The position numbers were made by a program, and so were the translations under genes. Below, piece by piece: positions 1 through 9,759 of a stretch of 64,000 nt of DNA. The notes under the pieces are model-generated. The model was not told the origin of the DNA and ran no database searches. It saw only the letters and a list, made by a program, of their open reading frames with translations. Source of the DNA: Bradyrhizobium sp. CB3481 (GTDB taxonomy: Bacteria > Pseudomonadota > Alphaproteobacteria > Rhizobiales > Xanthobacteraceae); NCBI RefSeq assembly GCF_029714305.1, contig NZ_CP121647.1:5042501-5106500 (forward strand), read 5' to 3'. How positions within the stretch are numbered: the stretch's first letter is position 1; each line of letters begins with the position of its first letter.

Positions 1-5
1 TTGGA

Positions 6-206
6 TTACTCCGGTGGGCGCAAGCCGGGTGACGAAAGCCATTCACATATATGGGCTGCAACGTGAGCAAAGCGGGCCTTGCGTTCAATTGCTTCCCTTT
101 GTTTCCCAGGAGGAAGATGTGCGGCCTGTTCACTGAGGCGCTTCGCCTGGTCCGCTAGGCGCCCTTCAAGGGCTTGAGTTTGTTTGAAACGGCGCCGCTT
201 CTGCAT
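6..206 (-). CDS. Small basic conserved hypothetical protein
   Basis: A 66-residue, Arg/Lys/Gln-rich protein. The pattern of a charged N-terminal helix followed by a conserved 'EWLSSPGLRPP' tail resembles a small protein repeated many times in Bradyrhizobium genomes (recall, not a search). It has no signal peptide or catalytic motif. It is probably helical and cytoplasmic; function unknown. Confidence 0.6.
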   Translation of the reverse strand: MQKRRRFKQTQALEGRLADQAKRLSEQAAHLPPGKQREAIERKARFAHVAAHICEWLSSPGLRPPE

Positions 207-489
207 GGCGCTGCTCCCTGTGGGGTTGGGGCGGGAGCGCGACCGGCGTTCTCATCACTGATAACTGCCTAAGGACGGTGCGGTGACAGTAGTAAACGAT
301 CCCGGCGGGGTTCCGGGTCCAATTTCGAGTTAGGACCCCATGCAATAGGAACAATCATTTCTGATCAGCGTATACGGGACCCTCCAGCCAATGCCCCCTA
401 AGTCCTGGAGGTAGGCCGCCGGCCCCGGATCCGGCATTCCCCGAGTCGCGGCTTGGCTCGCCAGCAGAAACCGGCGGGCTTTCCCAGTA

Positions 490-699
490 TCAGCCAAGCC
501 TGAGATTTTCTGCAGATTCCTTGCCGCGGTTCGCTACCACCTCGTAGCTAACCTTGGCGCCTTCGTTCAAGCTACTCAAGCCCGCTCTCTCGACCGCCGA
601 AATATGGACAAATACGTCCTTCCCACCGCTGTCGGGCTGAATAAATCCGTAGCCCTTGGTGGGATTGAACCACTTTACAGTACCTGTCGCCACATCCAT
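490..699 (-). CDS. cspA: Cold-shock protein, CspA family
   Basis: A 69-residue single cold-shock domain that binds single-stranded RNA/DNA as an RNA chaperone. It shows RNP1 (KGYGFI, residues 14-19) and RNP2 (DVFVHI) with the GTVKWFN start typical of the family, and family-normal length. An upstream ATG at 720 would add seven residues, but the ATG at 699 (MDVATGTVKWF) fits the family start better. The 5' region (700-900) is long and GC-rich, as is usual for csp leaders; I could not identify a specific thermosensor fold. The gene appears intact, unlike many neighbours. Confidence 0.93.
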   Translation of the reverse strand: MDVATGTVKWFNPTKGYGFIQPDSGGKDVFVHISAVERAGLSSLNEGAKVSYEVVANRGKESAENLRLG

Positions 700-905
700 T
701 CTCTCAATGATTTCAAACACACGGAATGATGGTGACAGAAATCCGGCAAAAAAAGGGCCTTGCCAGCTGCCGCACGCATAAGCCGCCGCTGGGTTGAATC
801 AGCGACGGCCCTACGTGTTACTCTCGCGATTCATGAGCTCCGCGATTGAACGGATGCAAACCGGCGCCGGCTAAGATCGATTAGCCGCTTAGGAACGAAC
901 ATTCC

Positions 906-1199
906 CTATCGGCGTATACCGGCGCCTCCAGCAATTCGCCATCCCTCCAACGGGCTCGGAGGTGGGCTGGCGGCCCTGGACATGCCGATAGATCCGGGGC
1001 CGCAAGCCTGCCTATAGTGGTTCGATAACGAAACCTGCAGGGATTGCTGGAAGGACGGCAGGATCTTTAGGATCGGGCTACAGGTTGGACAGGGCGCACC
1101 AGCCGCTCCACAGTCGCAAGCACTCTCACCTAAGAACGGGCGCTTGTAGTGAGTCTCACAGACCCACCGGCTATTGTCGCATCTCTCGCAATACTGCAT
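906..1199 (-). CDS. Small Cys-rich (putative zinc-binding) protein
   Basis: Begins MQYCERCDNSRWVCETHYKR and has CxxC (CERC), then CETH, a CDCG pair and CPTC within the first 42 residues, the layout of a compact zinc-binding module. A larger frame extends upstream to 1637, but the conserved part starts at this ATG. The tail after the CPTC pair is low-complexity and may be longer than in relatives. A second member of the same family is at 12333-12521 (CPVC, CESH, CQCG, CECV). Function unknown. Confidence 0.6.
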   Translation of the reverse strand: MQYCERCDNSRWVCETHYKRPFLGESACDCGAAGAPCPTCSPILKILPSFQQSLQVSLSNHYRQACGPGSIGMSRAASPPPSPLEGWRIAGGAGIRR

Positions 1200-1312
1200 T
1201 GCGAACCCCTTAAAGAAAAAAGGGCCCCAGTCGCCGCTGAGGCGCTTCTTGGGCTGGGGTGTCGCAGCGAGGGGATGCGACGCGGGCCAACCCACTTCTC
1301 TCCTCCGCGTTC

Positions 1313-1498
1313 CTAACCTCCGAGACGGCGCTCTACACGCTTGCGGCTGGTACCGACCTTCTTGACCGCCTTCTTTACTGCGGCGGCCGACTTCCGAGTT
1401 TTCCCAGCGTCGTACCTGACCTCGTAATCCTGTGCGCCGGCGACCCGCGCCCGATCCTGCTTGCGGCCGCGGCTCGATTGCTTCTTTGCCTTCGCCAT
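1313..1498 (-). CDS. DUF3606 family small basic protein
   Basis: 61 residues, very Lys/Arg-rich. The core 'YEVRYDAGKT' followed by 'AAVKKAVKKVGTSRKRVE' matches the DUF3606 family, common in Rhizobiales and often linked to stress-induced loci. The family has no established biochemical role. Convergent with the gene at 1613 and apparently intact. Confidence 0.75.
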   Translation of the reverse strand: MAKAKKQSSRGRKQDRARVAGAQDYEVRYDAGKTRKSAAAVKKAVKKVGTSRKRVERRLGG

Positions 1499-1612
1499 CC
1501 TGCGATACCTCCATTTGCGGAAAGCAACGCGCCATTATGCGCCAGGTTCCTGCCGAAACGATTTCATTGAAGTCAGTTTGAATCCGCTTTCCGCGTTGCG
1601 TGGAGTTTTGAA

Positions 1613-1936
1613 ATGCGTAGATCCAACTGGACACCATCGATTGTCCCCAATCACGACGATCAAACGATCTACCTCGTGGCGGAAGATTTCGGTCGTTTGG
1701 GTAGAGCCTGGCGTGAAGCCGACTACGAAGCCACCGACCTGGAAACGGTCATTCAAGACCTGCTCAATGACCAATACAGAAATCCGATCCGCGTGGTGGC
1801 CTTCAACACCGCCGAGCGATGGTCGGAAGACGTTTCTAAGGACGTTGCGCGAGAGCTGCGCCGCCGCTGCGATTTGCGGATGCGCGATCTGCCCGCTTCG
1901 CTCTTAGATTTTGTAGAGCGTCACGAGATGGCGTGA
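1613..1936 (+). CDS. Conserved hypothetical protein (~107 aa)
   Basis: Opens MRRSNWTPSIVPNHDDQTIY and continues as an alpha/beta sequence with DLETVIQDLL and a helical end. It resembles a widely repeated Bradyrhizobium hypothetical. No signal peptide, no known catalytic motif. The frame is clean and has an upstream purine-rich region. It ends about 50 bp before the left end of the IS element at 1989. Confidence 0.65.
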   Translation: MRRSNWTPSIVPNHDDQTIYLVAEDFGRLGRAWREADYEATDLETVIQDLLNDQYRNPIRVVAFNTAERWSEDVSKDVARELRRRCDLRMRDLPASLLDFVERHEMA

Positions 1937-2082
1937 TCGGCGCCAGTTGACCTTACGGTTTGCTTAAATCGACTGTCAAACGCCATCCGGAACTGCCCCC
2001 CGCATTGCCTCACTAAAAATGTTACCGGACAACTTCCCTGTCGAGTCTGGGGCGGAGCTGCCGAATCAGTTCGGTGGCGGCT

Positions 2083-3618
2083 ATGGCAGGAAAGATCAGC
2101 ATGCGCGCAAAGCGCGAGATCACATCAGTGCTGGCCGAGCGTTATCGGGCGGGCGGGCGGCCCGAGAAGGGACGGATCCTAGACGAGCTTTGCGCCGTCA
2201 CGGGATAGCATCGCAAGCACGCGATCCGAGCACTGTCAGTGGACGGCGCATCGGGATCGGCCGTGCCGCGGCGGCGGGGCCGGACCTACGGGGGTTCCAT
2301 TCGCGTTGCACTGATTGTGCTATGGGACGCCTCTGACCGGCTCTGCAGTAAGCGGCTCGTCTCGATGATCCCGTTCTTGCTTCCGGCACTTGAACGGCAC
2401 GGCAGATTGCAGCTTTCTGCCGATGAGCGGTCGCTGGTTTTGAAGGTGAGCGCGGCGACGATCGATCGCCTGCTGAGCGATGTAAAGATCGCCGCAGCCG
2501 GAGGACGCCGACGGCGGGCGGGCTTTTCCAGTGCCGTACGGCGGCAAGTCCCGGTGCGCACGTTCAATGACTGGGGATCACCTCCGCCGGGTTACTGCGA
2601 AGCGGATCTGGTCGCGCACGGCGGTATGTCCGTATCCGGCGCGTTCATTCAGACGCTAACAATGGTGGATATCGCAACGGGGTGGACCGAATGCTTTCCG
2701 CTCGTCGTGCGTGAAGCAGCTCTTGTGGTCGAGGCTCTCGAGCGCGCGCAGAACCTATTTCCTTGGCCCGTTCGCGGGCTCGATTTTGACAACGACGGCA
2801 CCTTCATGAACGACACGGTCGTATCGTGGTGCCGCTCTCATGATGTCGAAGTCACTCGTTCCAGGGCCTACAAGAAGAACGATCAGGCGTTCGTTGAACA
2901 AAAGAACGGAGCTATCGTTCGCCGCCTGGTGGGCTACGGGCGGTTTGAAGGCATTGATGCCGCTCGCTCATTAGCTCGCCTGTTTGCGGCGGCACGGCTG
3001 CACATCAATTTCTTCCAGCCCTCATTTAAGCTGAAGGAAAAGCACCGCGAAGGTGCCAAGGTGATCAAGCGCTATCTTCCTCCCGCTACGCCGTACGAAA
3101 GAGCATTGGTCCACCCGAGGCTCAATGAGGCCTTCAAACGTCGGCTGCGGGAGATTTACCGCACGCTTGATCCGGTGGCATTGCTGGCACAGATGCGGGA
3201 CGCTCAAAATGAGCTGGGCAAGCGCGTTGATCAGCGGGCTAGAAAGCCAGCGATGACTGTCGCGCCGGTGCAAAGCGACTTGGCGGCCTTTGCCCGAGAG
3301 CTCGGCGATGGTTGGAAACAGGGTGAGCAGCGGGGCATTCATCGGCGCCGCTATGTTCGGCGCAAGCCTGTGCCACGTCGGCCATCGATGCTCGACCCCT
3401 ACATTCCTATCATCGAGGAATGGCTCGCCGCGGCTCCGCACCTGTCCGCAGTCGATCTTCTCTCTCGGCTGGAAGCGCATGCGCCCGGTCGGTTCGGCGG
3501 CCATCAGCGGCGTACGGTGCAGCGATTGCTGAAGAATTGGCGATCAAAGGCCGCTCGACAGCTCATCAGCAGCACAGAGATCACATTGTCGGTCCAAGCT
3601 TCGTGTCTGAGTATCTAA
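2083..3618 (+). pseudogene. Transposase with rve/DDE integrase core, nonsense mutation
   Basis: Reads in one frame from ATG 2083 except for a TAG at 2206-2208 (codon 42, context VTG*HRKHAIRAL, where relatives as I recall them have Tyr). The rest is a full transposase: N-terminal HTH region, then DDE core with D in 'EADLVAH', D in 'FDNDGTF' and E in 'FVEQKNG', then a C-terminal basic region. It is probably inactive unless translation restarts at about 2239. IS481/ISNCY-like by core layout. Confidence 0.85.
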
Positions 3619-3646
3619 TCCCAACAGGTTCTTTCGCCGAATCACC

Positions 3647-3701
3647 GCAAGCCGCTCGCTCGCTACGGCGCGCTGGAGGGCGCGCTTCGCGAGCGGCTTG
3701 C
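3647..3701. terminator. 13-bp perfect stem-loop inside the IS 3' end
   Basis: GCAAGCCGCTCGC (3647-3659) pairs perfectly with GCGAGCGGCTTGC (3689-3701). The loop itself holds a second GC-rich inverted repeat. It lies after the transposase stop and has no T-run, so it may block read-through or be a structural part of the IS end. Confidence 0.45.
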
Positions 3702-3787
3702 TCGGACTCGCGGCAGCTGATTCAGGAGACACCAGGGTGCGCTTCGGTAACATTGTCATCTGAGGCAATATGAGGGGGCAGTTTTCC

Positions 3788-4440
3788 ATGGCGCGCGACA
3801 AATCGACTCGCATTTCGTCCCAGTGTGCCTATTTTTCCCGCATGCCTAAGCCTGCGTTTGAACCTTGCATTCCTACTCCTGGAAAGACGGTGCCAGCCGG
3901 CGCCGAGTGGATCCACGAAGTCAAGCATGATGGCTATCGCCTGATCGTCTAGCGCGAGGGCCAGCGAGTGCGGCTGTTCACGCGCAACCGCTACGATTGG
4001 AGTGATCGATTTCTGCTGATCGTTGAGGCCGCGCTGCGCAACCGGATCAGCTCCTTCGTTATCGATGGCGAAGCTGTGTTGATCGGTGTTGATGGGCGAT
4101 CCGATTTCAACGGCCTCCATAGCCGCAAGCATAATGACACAGTTCTACGCGCTCGATCTGCTCGCTCTGCAAGGCGAGGACTTGCGGCAACTGCCGTTGC
4201 ACCTTCGTAAGAACAATCTCGCGAGGCTGCTGGCACGGCGTATCGATGGCATTTTCCTGTCCGACTTCGAACAGGGCGAGATTGGACCCGACCTCTTACG
4301 GCAGGCCTGCCTGATGGGGCTAGAGGGTTTGGTTTCAAAGCGCAGAGAGCCCTTACCGCGCCGGCCGATCGCCGCATTGGATTAAGGTCAAGAACCGTAC
4401 TCATCATTCGATTGAGCGCGTGAAGGAGGCTTTGCGATGA
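3788..4440 (+). pseudogene. ATP-dependent DNA ligase (LigD/LigC-type), decayed
   Basis: Starts MARDKSTRISSQCAYF just after the IS end. The ligase adenylation motif I region is visible ('EWIHEVKHDGYRL'), but a TAG at 3950-3952 follows 'LIV' (Gln in relatives, CAG>TAG). The frame then carries 'RLFTRNRYDWSDRF' and 'VIDGEAVLI'; a frameshift near 4130 moves the reading to 'QFYALDLLALQGEDLRQLPL' and 'GLEGLVSKRRE', and a second near 4365 to 'PHWIKVKNRTHHSIERVKEAL'. Ends at TGA 4438-4440. One of two wrecked ligase genes here. Confidence 0.85.
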
Positions 4441-4616
4441 GGCCTATTCCTCGCGGCAAGTATCTGGACGAGCGGCTACGGCGTTCCTCGACTGAGGCTG
4501 CTAAAAATCACATCCGATGTCCGCTGTGCGGCGGATGGATTGACGTTAGTGATCTTGGCGCCCTCTCCGATCACGCCGGCCCGCTACCGCATCCTGCGAT
4601 AGATCAGCCCCAATAG
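4437..4616 (+). CDS. Small zinc-ribbon-like protein next to ligase remnant
   Basis: 59 residues starting MRPIPRGKYLDERL, with one CPLCGG knuckle and two histidines later (SDHAG, PHP). Its ATG overlaps the ligase stop (ATGA), so the two were translationally coupled. Too short for usual gene finders but conserved-looking. Function unknown. Confidence 0.5.
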   Translation: MRPIPRGKYLDERLRRSSTEAAKNHIRCPLCGGWIDVSDLGALSDHAGPLPHPAIDQPQ

Positions 4617-5114
4617 TGCAAAAAGCGGCTCCGGCAAATACGCCACGCGACGAAGCCGCTAGCCGGGAGGAAACACCGGCTGCGGGCTGTGGAGCGCCGT
4701 ACAGCCAGGCTCCTTAAATAATCCGCCGGTATGGTCCAGCCTGTCGCCTGTCTGGCCACCGACAAAGACATGCCAGGCAAAAGCCGTCGCGGGAACAATC
4801 ATCAGAGGTCAGGTTTACCGCCGTCTTCAGCCATCTGCCGCCAAAGCATCTGAAGGCGTGCTGTGGCCCCGGATTCTTCCCCGAGCCAGGGGCCACAACT
4901 TTGGCTCGTCTTAACCGGCCGCCATTGTGCGTGATCTAACGGCTCAGTCGCCTAGCGCGCGTCGGCAGCTGCTCGAGGTTGCGCTCTATGCGATCGGCGG
5001 AGGCGCTTCATCTTTGCTCGGCCGGATCGTCGCCCCGATCGCTGCCGCCATGGTCGCGCGAAGCTGATAGGATGTTACAGCTTCCGCACGGCTTGCTTTG
5101 TGGTACCATGGTTT
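4617..5114. other. Gene-poor stretch
   Basis: No credible gene on either strand. Just after the preceding stop, AGCGGCT and AGCCGCT form a loose stem-loop (4623-4660), a possible terminator. The last part (5099-5138) holds the repeated TGTGGTACCA motif described separately. Confidence 0.4.
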
Positions 5115-5138
5115 ATGGCAAAGATAAGTGTGGTACCA
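5099..5138. repeat. Two TGTGGTACCA copies, 30 bp apart
   Basis: TGTGGTACCA occurs at 5099-5108 and 5129-5138, flanking the ATG at 5115. The core TGGTACCA is a perfect palindrome. The second copy lies inside codons for Val-Val-Pro. Possible operator pair, otherwise chance. Confidence 0.35.
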
Positions 5139-5490
5139 AAGAAAAAGCGAGGCCCAGCGCCGACTGGCAAGGGTGTTCAAGTCGGCGAGCGTTGGCACCC
5201 TTCCGAGCTTGCCGCGATCGATGCATGGATCGCATCGTCATCCGACAAGACGCTTACCCGAGCCCATGCAATCCGGCGGCTCGTTTGCCCTTGGTTTAAA
5301 AGTGAAAACACCGCGCGGCCGATCGAATGTGGGCGAGAAACTTCGTGCCCGTGAAATGGCTGGCGATACGATCGATCAGTTGACGGACACGACGGCGGCT
5401 CCCGACGATCAGACCGAACGCAAGCAACGCCTGCTCAAGGGCGCGGAAGAGTTTCAAGGTGTGAGGGTCGATCGGCCAAATAAGAGGTAA
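5115..5490 (+). pseudogene. Small conserved protein, frameshifted
   Basis: The first half, MAKISVVPKKKRGPAPTGKG through 'RAHAIRRLV', is in one frame and the second half, 'LGLKVKTPRGR' to 'RVDRPNKR', in another; the break is near 5285-5295. Together they rebuild a ~125-residue protein of a family I recall from Bradyrhizobium (basic N-terminus, 'AIRRLVELGLKVK' core, 'EEFxxVRVDRPK' tail), possibly a ribbon-helix-helix-like DNA binder. A piece of a paralogue (GIRRLVKLGLKVK) is fused into the remnant at 6310-6628. Confidence 0.65.
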
Positions 5491-5492
5491 CG

Positions 5493-5666
5493 ATGGATGG
5501 GAGGATCTACAGCAGCAAGGGACAATACGTCGCCGACATCAGTGCCGACCAGATTTATGACTTAGCAGGTCACAAACTGTGTGATCTCCGAGGGCAAAAG
5601 ATTTACAAGCCAACAGGTGAGCTAGTCGGTCATCTCAGCTCGGCTGCTGGAAATAGAAGGTGGTAG
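5493..5666 (+). CDS. 4-fold beta-flower-like small protein
   Basis: 57 residues, MDGRIYSSKGQYVADISADQ..., built of short repeated beta strands ('IYSSKGQYVADI', 'IYDLAGHKLCDL', 'IYKPTGELVGHL') with period about 17 residues. This pattern matches the 4-fold beta flower domain. Role unknown. Confidence 0.6.
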   Translation: MDGRIYSSKGQYVADISADQIYDLAGHKLCDLRGQKIYKPTGELVGHLSSAAGNRRW

Positions 5667-5744
5667 ACAAATCCACCGACAGGCTGTTCCCCCACCAGTA
5701 AAGCCATCCGCCGGCGTGTCGATTAGGGCTAAAAGCTGAGTAAA

Positions 5745-5945
5745 ATGGAAAGCGAAAAGGATCCTCTAGCTGAGTACGGGCTGGACGCCATCGACCTCAG
5801 ATGGACCATGAAGGACATCGCGGCGAAGCGATTTCGAATGGTTAACCAACAGCACGTTGAGAAACTCATCGAGCTTGGCTTGGTGGAGAGGCGTGACGGT
5901 GTTCTCTACCTCACGATCGCAGGACAGAACACTGTTTGGGAGTAG
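5745..5945 (+). CDS. Conserved hypothetical, winged-helix-like
   Basis: 66 residues. 'HVEKLIELGLVERRDGVLYLTIAGQ' looks like the recognition helix and beta wing of a small winged-helix domain. An AAGCTGAG stretch precedes the start as a weak ribosome site; the next gene begins 10 bases after this stop with a similar GTAAAATG start context. Confidence 0.55.
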   Translation: MESEKDPLAEYGLDAIDLRWTMKDIAAKRFRMVNQQHVEKLIELGLVERRDGVLYLTIAGQNTVWE

Positions 5946-5955
5946 CCGCAGTAAA

Positions 5956-6246
5956 ATGAAGCCCCAGCCGACAGGAGTGATCTACACAATCCTGGCCGAC
6001 GATAAGCCCATCGTCGCCCTTGCGGCCAGCGGACGCGAGGCCGGCGACCTCTGTAAGGAAGAGTGGTTTCGAGCAGAATTGTCAGCATTGAAATCGAACG
6101 GCGAGGCGCTTTACGGAACAGGAGTCCGATTGCGTGCTCGCCCAGCCGTCGAGAATGAGTTGGTCATGTATCAGGAACAGTCGGACAAAGCAGCAGCTTC
6201 CGACGAAATCCTATTCGTGTATTTGGTTGAGTTAGACCGGGAGTAA
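5956..6246 (+). CDS. Conserved hypothetical (~96 aa)
   Basis: Starts MKPQPTGVIYTILADDKPIV; alpha/beta with no recognisable motif. A longer frame begins at 5857 but overlaps the preceding gene; the ATG at 5956 gives the natural spacing. Likely co-transcribed with the gene at 5745. Confidence 0.55.
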   Translation: MKPQPTGVIYTILADDKPIVALAASGREAGDLCKEEWFRAELSALKSNGEALYGTGVRLRARPAVENELVMYQEQSDKAAASDEILFVYLVELDRE

Positions 6247-6309
6247 TCCAGTGGCATGTCGACCGGAAGCCATCCGCCGGCTGGTTGAGCGGAGACTGAG
6301 AGCGACAAA

Positions 6310-6628
6310 ATGAGCGGCGACAGCCGGCGTTGGACGCGCTCGCCTTCGAACCTTAGCCGGGGCTGATCGAACTATCCCAGCTGTTGCAAAAGAGCTGAAG
6401 CGGACAGAAGCTGCGGTCGCTCGGCGGGCCTACAAGCTGGGATTGCGATTTGGCAAGCCTAAATCACACGGTATGGGCATCCGCCGGCTGGTCAAGCTGG
6501 GGCTGAAGGTGAAGAATTGGCCTATTATCTGCGGCCGACTTGTCACCATCATTTCCTGGATGCTCTTGGCCGCTTCGCACAAGCAGCAGTTCAGTTCGTC
6601 GATGGAAAAAATGGCCTGGTCGAATTAG
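6310..6628 (+). pseudogene. Myb/SANT-like small DNA-binding protein remnant
   Basis: ATG 6310 gives MSGDSRRWTRS, then the frame breaks; another frame continues 'LRTLAGADRTIPAVAKELKR' and 'TEAAVARRAYKLGLRF', the helix-turn-helix of small SANT-like Rhizobiales proteins (compare the intact gene at 12052). It then runs into 'GIRRLVKLGLKVK', a piece of the family at 5115, so the remnant is also a chimera. Confidence 0.5.
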
Positions 6629-6667
6629 GAGACAAGCCTGTCACTCCGATCCCTGAGTCGCGGCACG

Positions 6668-7805
6668 TCAAAGGCTGAAGGATGTCAATTCTTTGCGTCG
6701 CCACCAAGCGAGAATGGCTCCGGCGAAAACGAGACCGGGCAACCCACCACAAACTAAGGGGCCGGGAACGGGTGCAACCCCCGACCACGGTAAGGTCGTA
6801 AACGACTCACACGGTGTAAGCAGGAACCCCTTCTGTTGCCCCAAACTGTTATATCCACTGCCCACAATGTAACCAAGGTTGTTGACGCCGTTGGCCGATG
6901 TGAGCGTCCACCCGATTCCACTGGAATCCATGAGGTTGTTGAGATCAACAGGGATGGAGTTTCCATTCCACAAGGTCGCGTGGCTAAAGTCACCAGAAAC
7001 CAAACTATTGCCCATGATCACTCCGAAATCGTTGATACTAGCGGCCAAGCTGTTGCCGCCCAGCGAACCGAGGTCCGTGATTGTAGTACCCTTCCATATA
7101 CTCGCGTGCTGAGAGGCAACGCTAATGCTACCCCAGCCCACGACCTGTCCGAGATTATTGATATCGAAGGCTACGCTGCTTGGTCCACCTAGCGAACCGA
7201 GTTGGTTCGGAATGCCGTCGGTCCAGACAGTTGCCTGTATTTGGACGGAAGCATCGGTTTTATAACGGACAACCTGGCCAGCATTGTTGATTCCAGCAGC
7301 TACGCTATAGGGCCCAGCAAGGGTCGTCTGGACGCCGCTACTCCAGATCGCTGCCATTCCCGCCACATTTAATCCCTCAATACCCACCACCTGTCCGACG
7401 CTATTGATCGCGTAAGCGGCGCTGTTACTTCCAGGACACTCGGGATTCCGCCGTTCCAGATCACGGCTGAAACGACGGCCCCGTTATTAGTCATCCCCAC
7501 TACTTGTCCCGCGTTGTTTATAGCATTCGCAACGCTGTTTGCCCCGCCAAGCGTCGTCGGAATGCCGCCGTTCCAGATGGTCGCTTGCGCGGAGCCGCCA
7601 CTGAGTCTGCTCCAGCCGACCACTTATCCGGAAGCATTGATCCATAAGCAGCGCTTGCCGTTCCGCCTGACAAAGGGCCAAGCTCGGTAAATATATAGCT
7701 TTGGGAAGCTGCGGGGTGCGTGAAGCCCACCACCGAAAGAAACGCAGCGACCGCGCCTAATAAACACGGTTTAGCAGCAGCGCTGAGACTCAAAAATCTG
7801 CGCAT
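6668..7805 (-). pseudogene. HAF-repeat exported protein with C-terminal sorting signal, decayed
   Basis: The N-terminus (from 7805) is a signal peptide 'LLGAVAAFLSVVGFTHPAASQ'-like, then 'YIFTELGPLSGGTASAAYG'. Several HAF repeats follow ('INNAGQVVG', 'INNLGQVVGWG', 'LGSLGGNSLAASINDFG'). The end 'VPVPGPLVCGGLPGLVF' plus 'AGAILAWWRRK' is a PEP-CTERM-like sorting signal. At least two frameshifts (near 7630, with a CAA>TAA stop, and near 7400) split it into three frames. Originally an extracellular protein of about 370 residues. Confidence 0.8.
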
Positions 7806-9037
7806 GACCTACCCCATGAATCGAGCATGTTAGCCGATCAAGCCGGCAACCTAGAGTCAACCGGGTGAGGCAAAACTAGCATGGGATGATTTTGACAAAC
7901 CTCACGCCATCGCAGCGTAAGATACGCCGTTCCGGTGTCCACCCCGAGCGAACGGCATCAGAAATTATCGCCGTGAAGAACCGCGCTGCCATTCGTCAGC
8001 GTGATATCGGCGCAGGTCGTATCACCCGGCAGACAGACGTTGTAGGCATTGACGATATCTGGGCGCGCGCGAGCAGGAATACCAGCATATCGCCGCTGAC
8101 GATATGGCCCCAGGGCCTTGGTACGTGGGCGGACTGGCGCTGCATCCTCCGATCATGCCGCAGCCGATAATGCGGCGGCCCATGCGGGCGCGATCGGCGA
8201 AATCAGCGTCCATGCATGCGCAAGCCAAAGCGTCGCAAGCAGCGCAACAATGCTGGCCTTAAGACGTGCGATCATCTGTCGTCCTCATTAACGTTGAGCA
8301 GTTAGGTTAAAAGCACGAACCATTGCTCGCCTGCGTTGCGCCACATCCGTCAAGCGACTGCAGGTTGCGGCCTGACTCTCACGCGGACCGCTCTGCTCCT
8401 TGCAGGACACGGGCCGCTGGTCTGCTTGTCCCCACTTGAGGCCGGCGGTCCACCTCAGCAATGCCTGGGTGGTTGATAGTTGAGGGCTCATCGCGCTCTG
8501 CCTGGTGTTACGCAGGAGTTACACCGATCGGTGTTCCTCCAACGGAACTGTTATTCCGACTCCACATCGCGTGAGGCTTGCGAAATACTTCGCAGACCGG
8601 GGCCGAGATGGATTTGATAACCGATTGGATTTGAAACCCGGAGGCCGCAGCGCGAGAATGCCTGCGGCTTTTCATTTGCTCGTCAGACATTGCTGAGCGG
8701 CGGACCGCGCTCAACCGCGCCAGTACGCTTGCGCCGGGCGCCTCCCACATCCGGGGCCGCCGCTTCCGCCCGGCAGATGACGCAGCGAGCCTATGACTAG
8801 CGCGATATCGCTGCATGACGCGCACATCTCCTCATCTCCACGTCTCCGGCCCCTCGTTGGACTAACCTCAGGTCAGATGGCCCTATGGGATTGCTCATCG
8901 CGCCGCCGACGAACGACCGCAGTTCATCGCGTGTCAAGCTTCCAGCCGACTTCGGGCGGTTTTTTATTTGCGTTTCCTAAGTTCAAAGCCGGACCGACGT
9001 CGCGACGGGAATATTCAATGATCCCGGCCCGGAAAAG
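7806..9037. other. Degraded DNA, possible exported-protein remnant
   Basis: No confident gene. On the minus strand from about 8275 a 38-codon frame (MIARLKASIVALLATLWLAH...) looks like a signal peptide and then stops; later pieces such as 'YNVCLPGDTTCADITLTNGS' suggest a broken secreted protein. 8290-8830 shows nothing I can identify. A terminator-like hairpin is near 8950. Confidence 0.35.
8946..8969 (+). terminator. Rho-independent terminator-like hairpin
   Basis: CCGAC-TTCG-GGCGG followed by TTTTTT. The stem has one mismatch. The gene it once ended is not recognisable. Confidence 0.5.
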
Positions 9038-9223
9038 ATGATGTCCTTAGGCTTACCGCACTGGCTGATGATAGTAGGCACTTTTCTCGTGCTTGCCGGC
9101 TTCATTGGCTTCGCCTTGAGCCGAAACAAGGAAGTTAAAACAGATACCGCCGCTGTACCCGGCGAAACCAACAAGACCTCTCCAGATCCGGATCGCAATG
9201 GGGAGCCGAAGGCCAATCAATAA
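9038..9223 (+). CDS. Small single-pass membrane protein
   Basis: 61 residues with one membrane helix (LMIVGTFLVLAGFIGFAL, about residues 10-27) and a polar tail rich in K, T, D, N. ATG 9041 is an equally good start. No known function. Confidence 0.5.
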   Translation: MMSLGLPHWLMIVGTFLVLAGFIGFALSRNKEVKTDTAAVPGETNKTSPDPDRNGEPKANQ

Positions 9224-9755
9224 TGCGATCAAAGCAAATCCTGATTTGGACGTCCGCGATTGGGTATTGCCGTGTATTTCGCAGTAGCGACCTATTTTCA
9301 ATGTAGCTATCAAGGCAGACCCGGGCGCCCGCAGAGTTGTTCTTTTGCTCTCCCGTTGATGCCCAGTTCGCCGTGAGTGCAAGTGGCAAGTCACACTGGG
9401 GCCAACTTGATCATACAGTCAGTCGTAGGTGGTCATCCATCTAGCGCGCAAAAGATGGCTCTCGAAGGATAGCCGCGCTCGATCAGCCTCAGTGTTTGCG
9501 TAAGGCGAAGCACGAGGGACATACCGCCAGTTGCGCCTTGTTAATCAGCATCAAGCACGCGCATGTACCTGATCATGTGCCGCCCGTCGTCCTCAGGAAG
9601 GACCGGTCCGGCTGGCGCTACTCAGCGATGCTTGGATTAAGCGGTGGCATTTTCAATTGGACTCCGATGAGATTGGCAACCGATCAATCAATCGCTGCTC
9701 TCATGCGCCGATGTCAATGGAAAAACAATTAGGCATCCAAACCCCTCCGGCTTGA
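9224..9755. other. No gene identified
   Basis: Short frames on both strands but none with coding character or a recognisable family. Confidence 0.3.
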
Positions 9756-9759
9756 ACGC

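Larger units (their letters stand above)
1989..3787 (+). mobile_element. IS element with rve-type transposase
   Basis: Bounded by imperfect inverted ends of about 40 bp. The left end (1989-2026) reads GGAACTGCCCCCC, then GCATTGCCTCA, then AATGTTACCG. The reverse complement of the right end (3745-3787) reads GGAAAACTGCCCCCT, then ATTGCCTCA, then AATGTTACCG. The element holds one transposase gene broken by a stop codon, and an internal strong hairpin near its 3' end. No clear target duplication could be read. Confidence 0.75.

Noticed and set aside
906..1637. 243-codon minus-strand frame
   Set aside because: Only the part from ATG 1199 matches a known small family; the upstream part overlaps the DUF3606 gene in another frame.
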